NCBI GenBank assembly: GCA_963922205.1
Contig: CAWUHX010000034.1
Coordinates: 62,001 to 126,000, forward strand
Reading direction: 5' to 3'
From: Romanomermis culicivorax
Lineage: Eukaryota; Nematoda; Enoplea; Mermithida; Mermithidae
Length of the DNA: 64,000 bases
The notes under the pieces are model-generated. The model made no database searches. It had not been told where the DNA came from and worked only from the letters and a program-made list of their open reading frames with translations. Positions 21,369 to 32,410 of the stretch are shown one piece after another; the stretch's first letter is position 1, and every line of letters begins with the position of its first letter. The position numbers and the translations under genes were made by a program.

Positions 21369-22369
21369 GCCATGATATCGCATGGTACTGCAAAGCTTGC
21401 CACCCATGCCAAACCCATAAAGCCCTTCGGCACAGACTACATGCAAATCTTGTCCCAATTCAACCTAAGGGCCTGTTTGATAGAGTCGGTGTTGATTGCA
21501 TGGGGCTGTTACCACTAACTGAAGCAGGCAACGGATTCATTGTTGTATTCATTGACTATTTCACTAATTATGTTGAGGCTTTTGCGACCCCTGACATAAC
21601 CGCAGCCACAATCACCAACTTATTTGTAAACAAAATTGTTTGCCGTCATGGCTCCCCAAAAATCATCCATTGTGATCGTGGCTCATATTTCATCTCTGAT
21701 CTTTTTTCTCGAATAACTAGCTTGTGCAATACTCAGAAAGTTCACACCACTCTGTACCACCCCATTGCCAATAGGGAAGTGGAGCGTTGCAACCAGACCC
21801 ACCCACCTGCATACCTATGTACATCAATTCAAACCATACTGATTGGGATACTTATTTACCATTTGCTGTTTTTTCGATCAACATTCACAAAAATGATAGC
21901 ACTTTATACCCCCCCCCCCCTGTTCGAATTGCTTCATGATAGACAACCTAATTTACCAGCGGATGCAGCTTTAAATTTTTTTCCCACATCCTATATGGTT
22001 GATCTTGATGATTATGCGCTCCGCATCAAATCTCACTTCACCGAAGCTCTCTCAACCATTCAGAAGAATATACACAAAGCCCAAAACCACTATACAGTAC
22101 AACAAACATGCTCAGAATATACATTACAAGCTGGGCAATCTCATTTTATATAAAAATCATTCGTGTAAGCAAGAGCTCACTCTAAAATCCTAACCCCCCC
22201 CCAAAATGGGCCCTATACAGTCACAAATTTCATATACCCTAATGTTACACTCAAACACACCTTCAAGAATTCCACTTTTATGGTCCATGTAAATGAAACA
22301 ACCCTTTTCTATCCCGGAGAAGCTCGTACCAAAACCACACCGACCCCTTCTCGCCCTCCAACCCCTTGA
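21365..22369 (+). pseudogene. Gypsy integrase core and GPY/F C-terminal module
   Basis: Starting in a new frame: CKACHPCQTHK supplies the zinc-domain Cys pair. The catalytic core has its first Asp in FDRVGVDCMGLLPL, the second in IIHCDRGSYF, and the Glu in ANREVERCNQ; all three acids are present. After about 22150 the frame shifts, and from 22208 a GPY/F module follows (GPYTVTNFIYPNV, then VHVNETTLFYP) up to TGA 22367-22369. Integrase would insert the cDNA into host DNA. The element has no chromodomain that I can see. The end lies 31 bp before the LTR, so the last coding bases overlap the region of the polypurine tract. Confidence 0.88.
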
Positions 22370-22400
22370 ACGAGGACATTCAACTTCCGAAGGATGGAAA

Positions 22401-23273
22401 TGTAACGTACATGCTAATGCATTAATGTAAATACATGTTGTACACTATGTGATATTCCTTTATTAATTATAAATTCATTTCATAATCTACCATCTCCAAG
22501 GTGTCTGGGATTCACACCCAAACATTCGTATAAATTTATGTGAAGTACTTTATTTTGATCCACTCACACCCCAGTAGCCGCTATTGACCCAATTAAGACG
22601 TTCTAATTAATTCACACATCGGCAGCTGGTCCCCTAGAATCTCCAAGAAAGTACACATTCCACGGCTACATTAATTTCCCATGAAAATCGTAAACACACC
22701 TGCACATAATAAAGAGTAGAAGCCCCGCCAGACACCAGTCTCAAGTGGAACAGTAGCGACAGTTCCTACAAAACATGTATACACAGAGGAAATAGATACA
22801 GAAGCATACACCGAAGCACAGAGGCGTGATTAAGTCCACTGTGGGAAGCAAGCATAAGAGAAGCATAGAAGCATATGGTACCAGGAAAGCTTTGGAAGGC
22901 ATGACTAAACAAGGGAAGCACAAGAAGCCAGAAGCAAGGATTGGTGGAAAAAGATTTTTGGAAACAGACCTCCTGGGAGCCAAGGGAGTGGCTAAAAAAA
23001 GCAGTATTTAAAGAGAAGCAAAGCATGATTCTGTCAGATTTATAAAAGCATATCTTTTTGAAAACGAGATTTCAAAAGTGGTTAAGCGAGATTTGTTTTA
23101 TTGCAGAGCAAGCGTAATCATATTTTTGGCGATGAGTAAGCAATCGTCGTTATATCCTTTCATTATTATTTTTGTTGTTTTATCATCATCATTTCTAGTG
23201 TTGGGTCCTCCTGGACCGTGTAAAGTGTGACTTCAGGATCAAGTAAAAGTATCATTAGAATCTGGGCATTACA
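22401..23273 (+). repeat. 3' LTR of the gypsy element
   Basis: The 873-bp LTR starts TGTAACG right after a purine-rich GAAGGATGGAAA (22389-22400) and ends CATTACA, giving the usual TG...CA ends with the inverted TGTAA/TTACA. A TATA-like TATAAAT at 22529-22535 and an AATAAA at 22708-22713 fit the U3 and R parts. There is no second LTR in the window for comparison, so the right boundary is inferred from terminal motifs. Confidence 0.7.
22529..22535 (+). promoter_or_regulatory. TATA-like box in LTR
   Basis: TATAAAT lies about 180 bp before an AATAAA signal at 22708, in the order expected for U3 promoter and R polyadenylation signal. Prediction by position only. Confidence 0.35.
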
Positions 23274-23574
23274 CCCTTTTTTACATTAACACCTGAATTT
23301 TACTTTACATCATAATCTATTTTTGTCATTCTATTTTTGCGTTTTATTTGAATTTTGTTTTACATTGAAGTCGTTTTATCTGCGTTTTAATGTGTGAAAT
23401 ATCCTAAAAATTACCCCTCTTTTCCCAATTTTTTATTATGATAACTTATTTTTGGATATTTTTATGGTAGTTTTAGGCACAGATCAAAAGGCACAACGCC
23501 AGGAAATTTTATTTTATGGGCTAAATTATATTCTTTCACACACTTGGTGTGAAACAGTCAAAATGTTTATAAGT

Positions 23575-23740
23575 CCCAGAATCTCTCCCAGAATGATAAT
23601 GTCGATAAATTTGCCATATCATGGAGCTATTTTTAAGATTTAATTCTCTATCGGCTGTAATATCATTCTGGGAGGGATTCTAATCCTCTATCGGATGTAA
23701 TATCATTCTGGGAGGGATCTCTCAACTCTATCGGCTGTAA
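23575..23740. repeat. Short tandem and inverted repeat cluster
   Basis: The phrase CTCTATCGGCTGTAATATCA plus TTCTGGGAGGGA occurs near 23646 and again near 23690, with a partial third CTCTATCGGCTGTAA at 23727. The word GAATCTCTCCCAGAATGATA at about 23579 is the inverse of TATCATTCTGGGAGGGATTC. Together they can fold into a cruciform. Confidence 0.7.
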
Positions 23741-24074
23741 AAGTTTATTGGAGATTTCAAGAATTATGGATAGAAATGAGTTATGATATGATCGAGTATC
23801 ATAGAGAGGGACGATGGTTATTGACAACCCGAAGATAGACAGGACAATACGAGTTTTATACTCAGTAGTGAGTTGAAGATAATTATTCAAAAAGTGGACT
23901 CTAAATTGACCAGCTGGCAATTTATATGCCGAGGATTTAAGGTTTTGGGGATCCTGATCAACTCCCCTATGTCCAAATTTATTCTTGAGCATTTGAGTCG
24001 TTTTATTTGAAATTGTTTTAAAAACGGGTAGCTAAAAAAAAATTCGAAAACTTTAAGATTATAATGTCTGTCAA

Positions 24075-25319
24075 ATGGTTCATTCCACCAATATATTCAA
24101 TTATTTCTCATTACTCTTCAGTAGGCCTCATTCGGCTATCCAAAACCCCATATTTTTGGCACCTGAAAATATAAAAGCTTTTATTCAAGCAGTAAATTGT
24201 TCGCAATTTTGTGGTAGAGATGTCATTGAGCTGGATACCGGAAGCAGACAGAAACTGAGGGTACCTTGTGATGCTTTGGGACTTCTAACAATCTCTACTA
24301 TGTCAAGTAAGACCTTCATAGTAGACTAGAACTTCTGGGAGAAGGAGTACTTTCAAAGAATATACAGGACAATTTTTCAGCAAGACAACATCATCTTTGG
24401 ATTTCATATCAAAGTAGATATTACATTGATATTGACCAAATTAGGATATTTAGACCAGGAAAGAGAATTAGCCCGGAAATGATATGATAACTTCCATTAC
24501 ATCTTATCTTGTTGCATTCATGACTTGGAAGTAGTCATAGGGGAAATGAAGGATAAAGCGGAAACTCCTTTGGCAAGAATAAGCCCTACCCCCCCTAAAG
24601 TTATTATTCTTGTGGGCCAATGCATTCAAAATTTCTTGGGGTCAATTAAGCTCCTTGGAATTTCACCAATTAATGGATGTAGACGTGCTATATATTGAAG
24701 TGGTTCAATATGCAACGCTCGACCCGATAATCTATCCCTTCTCAGATAGGGATTAGTGCAAGATATACAAAATTGTTTCCAATCATTCGCCCACGATACT
24801 ATCGAACTCGAATTGACTGTCGGTTTGGCTCAAATGTGCCGAGAAACTTCCAAAAATAAAGATAGAGATGAGGAATGGAAGGGAGCATATGAAACGGAGG
24901 AAATTTCAGACAACACCTCCACATTTTGCTTCATGATGTGAGGGGAAGCAGTGGCGACTTTTGAGTTAGCTGAAGAACAAGCCCTGGGTAATTTCCATTG
25001 CCCGCCACATTTTTCAAATAGAAACATTCAGCCCAAACCTCTGCCTAGGGGTTGGTATCCGTGGATAGAAAGGAAAGTAAAGACTCCAAAGAAAAAGAAA
25101 AATTACAATGAAGATGGAGAAATCAAAAACGATTTGGATTTTTATATTTTGGCAGCGCGAGCATTTGCGATACTCATCGGAAAAAAGAGTATAAAAGAAG
25201 CAAATTGGCTGAAGGGGGTCCTACAACTATGGAACAATATCAGAGAACAAAATAGGGCCCTCAAAGATCACTATAAGAAGAAAATCAGCCCAGAGATCAT
25301 ATGGACAGTGAAGGATTAA
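24075..25319 (+). pseudogene. Unidentified decayed coding tract, part 1
   Basis: Long stretches stay open between scattered stops. The segment 24075-24329 contains RDVIELDTGSRQKLRVPCDA, which resembles no protease despite the D-T-G. After it come about 100 codons rich in Ile, Leu and Lys with three stops. The last open block, 24951-25319, has PKPLPRGWYPWIERKVKTPK and a helical segment with WLKGVLQLWNNIREQNRALK. The codon pattern argues for a former protein. I cannot assign a family. It begins about 0.8 kb after the gypsy LTR and may belong to a separate element. Confidence 0.35.
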
Positions 25320-26301
25320 CCCCATTCTATATTTTTTGTGGCCACATAGGGCACAAGAATGGGGAGCGTGGGTTCCAGGTTTTACATTGGGAATGTGGGC
25401 TACCATTTGGAAAAACAAAGAAGGAGGAATAGAATTTGTAAAATGAATCAGCCAAGATTTGATAAATAACATAGTAACCGAACAAATGGAGGAGCTCTTG
25501 GAAAGGTATCGGAAAACGCCCAATCAAAAGTCAATTCAAAATCTTTCTTGGGTGCTGTTGATAAAATGGTTACTGAGATCGTTGGGGAACCCCATGGATG
25601 AACAACAAACAAATTTGTGCAATAACCACGTATATTTTATGAATTGAAATTTTTACAATATATTAAACTTCCTAAATATTCACATGGCAGGTCACAGCAT
25701 GATTTACTGGAATGTGTTGGCATCGATATTTGAAGCAAGGGACTTGTGGGTCTCCTTGAGGTAATGAACATTTGAAACTGTGTGTAAATGGGACAAATCT
25801 GATCTGATTCCCTAAGTAGAAGTTGTGGTCCCAGCTAGCCAGGGTCCTGCTGAGACAAATTCTAAGGAACAGACAGTTGATGAGTCCAGTAAAATTAATA
25901 TTTTATCTATTCCAGGCCAATGTATGTATCAAGAAAATCCTGAAGAAGTATTAATTGCTAATCCCCCTATGGGCAGCACATCCGCAGTCAGGAGTGAGGA
26001 TGTAATACAGGGAGAAAAATTGATGGAAGCGATAGATCCAGAAACCAAAAAGCAAGAAGATATGGAAATATTGTTGGATCAAATCAAAGAAATGAAACAA
26101 AAGATCAAAATGCTGGAAAAAGAGCGATATGGTAAGGAAGCCATAGAATTGGCAAAGCAAATCGAAACAGGCAATGAAAAGGAAGAAACCAGCAAAGAAC
26201 CATATGTTGAGGTAGTTTGGGAAATTGCAAGTAAAGAAGAAGAGGCTACACAGTTAAATGCTTTGCCTGCTTCGCCTGTCTGTGCTAAGGCTGGTGGATA
26301 A
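25320..26301 (+). pseudogene. Unidentified decayed coding tract, part 2: Trp-rich domain then coiled coil
   Basis: One frame runs from about 25330 to the TAA at 26299-26301 with five or six stops. The first part is Trp-rich and globular-looking (WGAWVPGFTLGMWATIWKN; LSWVLLIKWLLRSLG). From 25825 the frame is open for 158 codons: a Ser/Thr/Pro/Glu-rich linker and then a strong coiled-coil heptad pattern (IKEMKQKIKMLEKERYGKEA, about 26080-26140). Such an order is common in structural proteins of viruses and retroelements, but I recognise no signature motif. Confidence 0.38.
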
Positions 26302-27482
26302 AGTGTGGAGAATATAACAAACCCGGAAAAGATTGCAAAAGTTATGCATCAAAAGAGAAAGATGAAACAGCAAAGAATCATGCAACAGGAAAACCAAGCT
26401 GATTTGGAAAAGGTTCAGAGTGGAAATTTTTAACAACTGGCAATGAACTGAACAAAGGGTTGAAATATCGGAGGGGCCTGGGAAAACAGGGCCAAGCCTT
26501 GAACAAGGCTCTCAAAGAAGGAAAGTATGTCATCGACTATCAGTATGGTAGGGTACCTCTTTCGAGCCCATGAGTACAGAAATATCTAGTGCACATGATT
26601 CCAACTTTGGATGAAGTGGTAGCCCTGATGACAATGAAACTCATTAATGGAATCTAGGATGAAGCAGGAATAGAAATAGAAACCATCGGATATTATGAAT
26701 TGCAATTTCACCTCCTGCAGGCAAACTTACCAGAGAAACTGTGGAACATCTTCAAAGCCCAGCTGGCAGAATGGACATTTACACGACCCCCGTGGAAATC
26801 TTATGAAGCTGCCATCTGAGCTTGTGCTTTTTTGTTTATGAAGTTGTAATGGTTGGGCAGAATTGCCCAGAATTTTGCTGGATTCTATTACGGAGCTCAC
26901 ACATTTGTCACAATGAAATTATGCTACCAATTCAATGCAAGGCAAGCCGGACTGGGAAACAATTACCATGCTATGTATGCCTCATGCCAATCTAGGGCAG
27001 CGTGACTAGCCCACACTTCAGCAAAAGTGGCACTGAAAGACAAAAAAGATTTGGAACCTAATTATACCAACATGCAGGTCTGGAAGAAGAAAGTCGATAA
27101 TACAGATCCCTGGATCCAGTTTTGGGAAGTAATCGATCGAACAAGGGCCAGAGAAATATTGGAAGTGGAAAAAGGCATGAAATCAGCAAGGATAGGGTAC
27201 AAAGTCAGACAGCCCTACAACAGGACTGCAGCTGGGAAGATACCACAGCACTGGGTGAAGAGACTCAGCAAGGGCCATCAGCATAAACAATTGGAATCGC
27301 TGGACAAAGATAGAAAAAGAAAACACGAAAGCCATCATCATGAAGAACAAGGGCGAGAAAAATCAATGTCCAAAGAAAAGAAGAGGAAGGGTGACTGCAA
27401 TGAATCAGAATGCTGCAAATGCGAAGAACACGAAAGCAAAGAAAGAGAAGAAAGAAAGGAAAGATTGAGAGAAAGACAGTGA
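26302..27482 (+). pseudogene. Unidentified decayed coding tract, part 3: aromatic domain with charged Lys/Glu/His tail
   Basis: From about 26425 one plus-strand frame is readable to the TGA at 27480-27482 with only a few stops (near 26571, 26655, 26818, 26848, 27004), each flanked by good coding sequence. Segments include RRGLGKQGQALNKALKEGKY, IGYYELQFHLLQANLPEKLW and QNFAGFYYGAHTFVTMKLCY. The last 151 codons (27027-27482) are open. They end in a highly charged Lys/Arg/Glu/His tail that contains a small CCKCEEHE cluster. Three of the stops are TGA, and several lie where an aromatic or Trp codon would suit. Basic tails of this kind often bind nucleic acid, but the family is unknown to me. Confidence 0.42.
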
Positions 27483-27559
27483 GAAGTGGAGAAAAGGGAG
27501 AAAGATCCCAGAGAAGTTCGAAGATGTCACAGTAGAAAATGAGTGCTGGCATATTTTCA

Positions 27560-28080
27560 TCATGATGACTGCCTGAATGTGTCTTACTCTAGTCAAGCCC
27601 CCACCCACTGGATAAGGCTAGGAATGACAAAGTGGCTCAGCCAGGGGCCTCAATGTGTGACCCGAACTCAATGTTACAGGCCCAGCAACAAATTTCCTAT
27701 TTGTCACCCAATTACCCAGGACTGCCAATGGTAGGTTTTGACTGTTTTAACCACCCTCTTTTTCCAGGTTCGATATTTGCAAGTGCTACAGTGCCACCAC
27801 ACGCACAGTTTCAGTTGGCACGCTTCCCAACATTGCAGGGAGGCCCATATTACCCCCAATTTTCGATCCTGCCTGGAATGCAGATGCTGCCCACCCCACA
27901 TTGATTTTGCCCATACAAAACATTCAAGGTGAGGAGGCAATGGATATACCCCAACAATCAAGCGCTATAGTGGTGCCACAAAGACCAGCATCGGCAGGCA
28001 ATCTGAATATATTTCACAGTTAAAACGAGATGTGCCAATCAGGCAGCCTGAGCACGATCACAGCAGCCAGAGGAACAAGT
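27560..28080 (+). pseudogene. Unidentified decayed coding tract, part 4: Pro/Gln/Met-rich end
   Basis: The frame 27632-27904 (90 codons) codes a low-complexity Pro-, Gln- and Phe-rich segment (MLQAQQQISYLSPNYPGLPM and PTLQGGPYYPQFSILPGMQM). In the neighbouring frame the composition continues to about 28020 (EEAMDIPQQSSAIVVPQRPA). It looks like the disordered C-terminus of the preceding protein. Confidence 0.35.
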
Positions 28081-29368
28081 AAATTAATAAGCAAATCTTG
28101 ACCTTGCTCTCTCTGAAGTCATGGTAGTGTCCTTCGCATATACAACATTTTTCTCTTTTTTAAAATGTATAAATTTTTCGAATTACTATTTCAAGTTCTC
28201 ATACAGTTGTGCCCATGATCATTTGTACTTGGAGATCAGTGTCCTAAAATTGCCTCTTTTTTAATCATGGTATTATGTTTTCGTTTTTGTTTCTTGTCAG
28301 TAACGGACTGGTGCAAATTTTTTTTTCTGGTTCCTCTTTTTGAATTTCAGGTCTTTATTGACTAATTGTGTAACATTTCTAGTGTTTTTGACCTTTTCGT
28401 CTCTTTTTTCCTTTCCCAGTGTCCAATCGTCACATATGTATCATTGCATCTCTAACACAACCATTTCAAAAATATTTAATACCTTTCAAACTTCAAAATT
28501 TTCAACTCAAATCTTTCATGTGGCAGAAACCATGTTGGGTGTATTAGTTTACTTTTTAATAATGCAGACCTCCTTTAGCAACAAATACCACACAATTTTC
28601 GGTCCAAAATCTAGACAGCCAAAGGCCCAGAGGTCTTGCCTTTGGGTCCTCTGACCTATGGTCCTCTAATTATTATGCTTTTTATTAACTAGAGTTCTTT
28701 GTTGCTAAAGTAAGTTCACTTTTCAATAAGTAAAGAAAACTTCCAAAATGGTTTGTGTCACACTATTTTGGTTCAAAAATAAAGATGGATGGTGTTGTTT
28801 TTGCATAGAAAATTGTTGTCAATGTTTGAGGATGCACGTCGGGATTCATTCATTGTTCATAAAATATTCTTTAGTGAGAAGGCGACATGGCGATGGGCCA
28901 ACAAGCGTATTTGTTTTTTGTAATTTTCTTCATTGTGATAATTTGCATATCTGCCTAGTGGCGTCCAGGCCAGCAGGAAAAGTTGTGTCATCCAATCGTT
29001 TAGAGATAGTGAGTATTTTTACTGGAGAGGCAGCTTGTTCTGTCTCTTGTTTCTTGGTAGGTTTTCAGTTGTACGTTTCCCTCAGGGAAAAGTTGGAGTG
29101 GGACTCCCGTGAGTCACTCAAGCCACTTGGGACTCTTAATGCAGGCCTAGGAGGAGGTGTTAGGTGTTTGTGGTGCAGTTCTATTCATATTCTCACTTTG
29201 TTTATTGTTTGTTATTTTCTTTAATAATAATTTCATTTCGTATTGGATCTCCCACAAACAGCACTCAGGTAGCAGAGGGCATACACAGACTATATTACAA
29301 GAATGATGCACAACATTTTTCCAAGATGCAAAATTGGGAAAACATCTTGAAATAAAAATCAAGATCCC
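28081..29368. other. Non-coding stretch, no gene recognised
   Basis: T-rich with chance ORFs on both strands. No repeat match to the rest of the window was noticed. Confidence 0.45.
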
Positions 29369-29730
29369 ATGGACTGGATTTGTACTATGAATCGTTCGAT
29401 TCAAAAAAATTTAGTGCCTTCACCACTAGCTGCCTTGGGATATTTGCTAGAAAATGTTTTGTATAATGCTTTACCCAATTTTCTGATTGTCCTTCGAATT
29501 TTATTAACAATTCCTATTCCAGTTGTCTTAGCAGAACGTTCTTTTCAGAATTAAAATCGATTGAAATGTATTAACAATCGACTATGACCAAATCTTATGT
29601 CAATATTTTGGGCCTCATTTCAATAGGAAATGGTCTCTCCCCTTCATCTTTGAACGGATAGCAAGATTTTCTGCTCAAAAAGGAAGAACAAATGCCAGGT
29701 GGTTCATAAGAATTGTGCACTGTTTTTATA
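29369..29730 (+). pseudogene. hAT transposase C-terminal (dimerisation) domain remnant
   Basis: The frame from 29369 carries LRILLTIPIPVVLAERSF, matching the hAT C-terminal motif L-L-x-I-P-V-x-x-A-x-x-E-R-S-F. A one-base shift then gives the following helix, SELKSIEMY, a stop, QSTMTKSYVNILGLISIGNG, as in L-K-x-I-K-x-x-L-R-S-x-[MT]-x-x-x-R-L-x-x-L. A third frame adds the terminal IARFSAQKGRTNAR. Two frameshifts and two stops make it dead. The catalytic part is not visible upstream. This region mediates dimerisation and part of the active fold in hAT enzymes. Confidence 0.75.
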
Positions 29731-31049
29731 TATTCTAAGGTAAGTAAAGTGGTGAATCATCTATTACCTGAAAATGACATGGTACATTATAACTATAGAA
29801 AAGTATTTGAGGGCCAGTGAATCTGAGTACCCCCAAAGCTGCTAAAACCATCAGTATGGCCCTGATGACAGAAGACCAGTTCCAAAAAATCAGCTTCTTT
29901 ACAAAGCTGAAGTCAAACCTTTGCCAATGCCCTATGTTAGGGAGTAGTCAAAATTCTATGAGATTGTCCATTTTAAATTGAATTTGGCCATCTAAGTTTC
30001 ACATTCTTTTGTGCTGCAGTTGCAGTAGGTATGCATGAATGCACTATTCCAAAATCATAGAAAAAAATCTCCAAGAAAAATATTTTGCAAAACATTTGAA
30101 AAAAAACAAGAATTTGTCGTCAAGGTTTGCTGATTAGAATTTTTTCGTATGGAGATTAATTGCAAAAGGAATTAAATTAGTGAAATAAATAAAACTATAA
30201 ACATATAAAAAAGAAACGAAAAGTAAAATAACGTAATGTAATAAAGAGTAAATTAAAAAGTAGAACAAAAGTACTCAAGCTGAAAAAATTAAAAAAAAGC
30301 AAAAATTGCTCAACATAAGAAAAATATAAAAGGGGATGAGTCCATAATGGAAACAAAAAACATGCATGTAGATATGTTACTAGTAAACAAAGTGGCATAT
30401 AAAGCTTTAAGGTTGTGAAAATGCATGCATTAGAGCCATAATGTAAGAAATCTGGGGATTCATGCCCAAATGTGTGACAACTGTCATTCACCAGATCAAA
30501 ATGAAGGACAAAACAGGCCATGTGTCTCAATGTATACCACCCCCAATCTCCATTATTTCTATTATAAGGATAAATTTTTTGAAAATTCGCTATTGCGAAG
30601 CATCAATGTTTTGAGAATTGCTGTATTGAGACTTCGCTTTATTGAAAACCACTTAATTGAGTCTCAAAGGTTTGAGTTTCACCGTTCTGTGTTCTACTGA
30701 ATAGGAGTGAAACCAGACCCACAATGGGGCATATTTTTTTGCAGCAGTATCTCACATTTCCGACTTTTAGAAGGACTGTTGAGTAAGGTTCTGCAGAGCA
30801 ACCTGATAGTTTTCTGGATGCAAGGTGTTGCTTCCCAGCTACAGCAGATTAGCTTATGCAGTAGCTAAAGGTTGTGCTTAGTCTGCTGGAGAACAGTTGA
30901 ACTTTACTTATGGTAAGATCTTTTGAGTGACCTATAGCAATCACTCATGTAAAAGTCTCTTCAGTTGTATATCTGACGTCTTTTTACCTGTGGTGATATC
31001 TGAACATAGCATCTGTTGTGGCAAACTTTTCCTCCTACTCAGAGCTTCA
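29731..31049. other. Non-coding stretch
   Basis: AT-rich. The 30190-30340 block is A-rich with GAAAA/AAAGT simple-sequence character, so the minus-strand ORF through it is a low-complexity artefact. Confidence 0.45.
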
Positions 31050-31135
31050 GTAAAAATTAGGCTCGGTCTGGGACTTGAACCTGTGACTTTGCAGGTAATG
31101 TCTGCATGATCTAACCAACTGAGCCAACAGAGTAA
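31050..31135 (-). repeat. tRNA-derived SINE head (pseudo-tRNA)
   Basis: Read on the minus strand, an A box TGGCTCAGTTGG (31126-31115) is followed 45 nt later by a B box GGTTCAAGTCC (31081-31071), the internal promoter of RNA polymerase III. The T-arm cannot form five pairs (only the two or three next to the loop pair), and no complete acceptor stem is seen, so it is not a functional tRNA gene. A SINE body would lie at lower coordinates; none could be delimited. Confidence 0.6.
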
Positions 31136-32062
31136 TAGGAAAGGCACTATCTTTATGCAACAACTCATAGTTGACATGGCTGCTTTGGGTAATCTCAACA
31201 CATCTACCAAAAAAACAGTTCCCATCATCTACAGTCCACCCTTCAGTCAAACTACATCGAGAAAATGTGGCTTTCATGGACTTCACCATTTATGTACCTA
31301 ACTGTCTTTCTGAAACAAAATTGCATCCTCTGCATTTGTACTTACATTCCACCATTTAGCCATTCACCCAAATAGCTTGGGGGTTTCTTGCTCCACATTT
31401 TCCTCACTTTTTTTGATGATATTAATAATAATAATTTATAGTGAACTTATGAAGCATTAAAAGCTAATGGAACAACGAATGTATGCTTCCAAAAGTGATA
31501 CAAAACTACTTTCTGCACCATTTGCAATAAGACTTCCTGATGTCATTCCTGATGAGAAAAGATTAGTCACTCGCTAGAACAAGATTGTGTTAATAACACA
31601 ATTTAAAATACTAGAGATTATCAGATTTATTATCACATTCATGCAATTATACCATGAGAAGAAAAATAGGATAAAAAATTTCAATTCAATTTTAAAATTT
31701 ATAGAAGAGATTGATTGAATTTTCGTTGTCTCAGCAATGTCGAACAAAACGATGCTTCTTATCAATAACATATTGCCCCTTTTCTCCAAATGAGATTTGG
31801 AACATAAACTGATATATAGGCAGAGTGAAAAAATGGTTTGAAGACCTTTTTAGAAAGCAGTTTTTGTGGAAATAGTTGAAACCAAGCACTGTATTTTTTA
31901 CATGTGTTTCAACTGATTTCTGTTATTTACTGTAGTGTGGAGTGAAAATCTTTTGGAATGAATGAGTTGAAGTCTGACTTGGGTCAGAGTCCTTGCTTTA
32001 TAATATTCTTTTATAATCATGACCAGAAATGCACAGCAGGAATTTTTTAGGGGAGACAGGGG

Positions 32063-32410
32063 CTGGTTTCATCAAAGAGACTTAAGCTCCTGCTGAGCTG
32101 CAGCTTAAGCTGTAGCTTAACTCTACATGTTATACCATTGTCGTTAAGCTGCAGCTGAGCTGTAGCTTAACTCATACACACAAAACATATCGGGAAAGTT
32201 AAGCTGCAGCTGAGCTGCACCTTAACGGCAATGTTATAACATACTGAGTTAAGCTGCAGCTCAGCTGCAGCTTATATCTCTCGATATGTTTTGTGTGCAT
32301 GAGTTAAGCTACAGCTGAGCTACAGCTTAATGGCAATGGCATAACATATAGAGTTAAGCTACACCTTGGGCTGCAGCTCAGCTGGAGCTCAAGTCTCTCT
32401 GATGAAACTG
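32063..32410. mobile_element. 348-bp near-perfect palindrome (foldback element)
   Basis: The left arm from CTGGTTTCATCAAAGAGACT (32063) is mirrored by the right arm ending AGTCTCTCTGATGAAACTG (32410). The axis is at 32236/32237, inside the exact palindrome ATGTTATAACAT (32231-32242). Each arm contains modules of TTAAGCTGCAGCTGAGCTGC type, themselves palindromic, alternating with ACACAAAACATATCG and CGGCAATG spacers that match between arms. Arms of about 170 bp with no loop are typical of foldback or hairpin MITEs. No coding content. Confidence 0.85.

Larger units (their letters stand above)
18290..23273 (+). mobile_element. Ty3/gypsy LTR retrotransposon, 5'-truncated, decayed
   Basis: In order: Gag zinc knuckles (18296-18500), retropepsin (about 18890-19230), reverse transcriptase (about 19560-20430), RNase H (about 20640-20890), integrase with zinc domain, catalytic core and GPY/F end (about 21290-22369), and a 3' LTR (22401-23273). 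Protease before RT, then RNase H, then integrase is the Ty3/gypsy order. No 5' LTR, primer-binding site or capsid region is seen, and the 5' side abuts the Harbinger derivative. At least two nonsense codons and four frameshifts, plus a lost catalytic Asp in RT, show an old inactive copy. There is no env: pol ends 31 bp before the LTR. Confidence 0.9.

Noticed and set aside
21909-21920. Poly-C run in the gypsy integrase as a programmed frameshift site
   Set aside because: The reading frame is the same on both sides in the visible translation; it is a slippage-prone tract without evidence of programmed shifting.
24205-24260. D-T-G in the 24-kb tract as an aspartic protease
   Set aside because: The flanking residues do not fit retropepsin (no hydrophobic strand before, no later I/V-I/L-G motif).
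28340-28654. 104-codon plus-strand ORF
   Set aside because: T-rich DNA gives a Phe/Ser/Thr-rich reading; no motif, no splice context, no neighbouring coding signal.
30195-30530. Minus-strand 111-codon ORF rich in Phe, Leu and Tyr
   Set aside because: It lies in an A-rich low-complexity plus-strand stretch; the hydrophobic sequence follows from the base composition.
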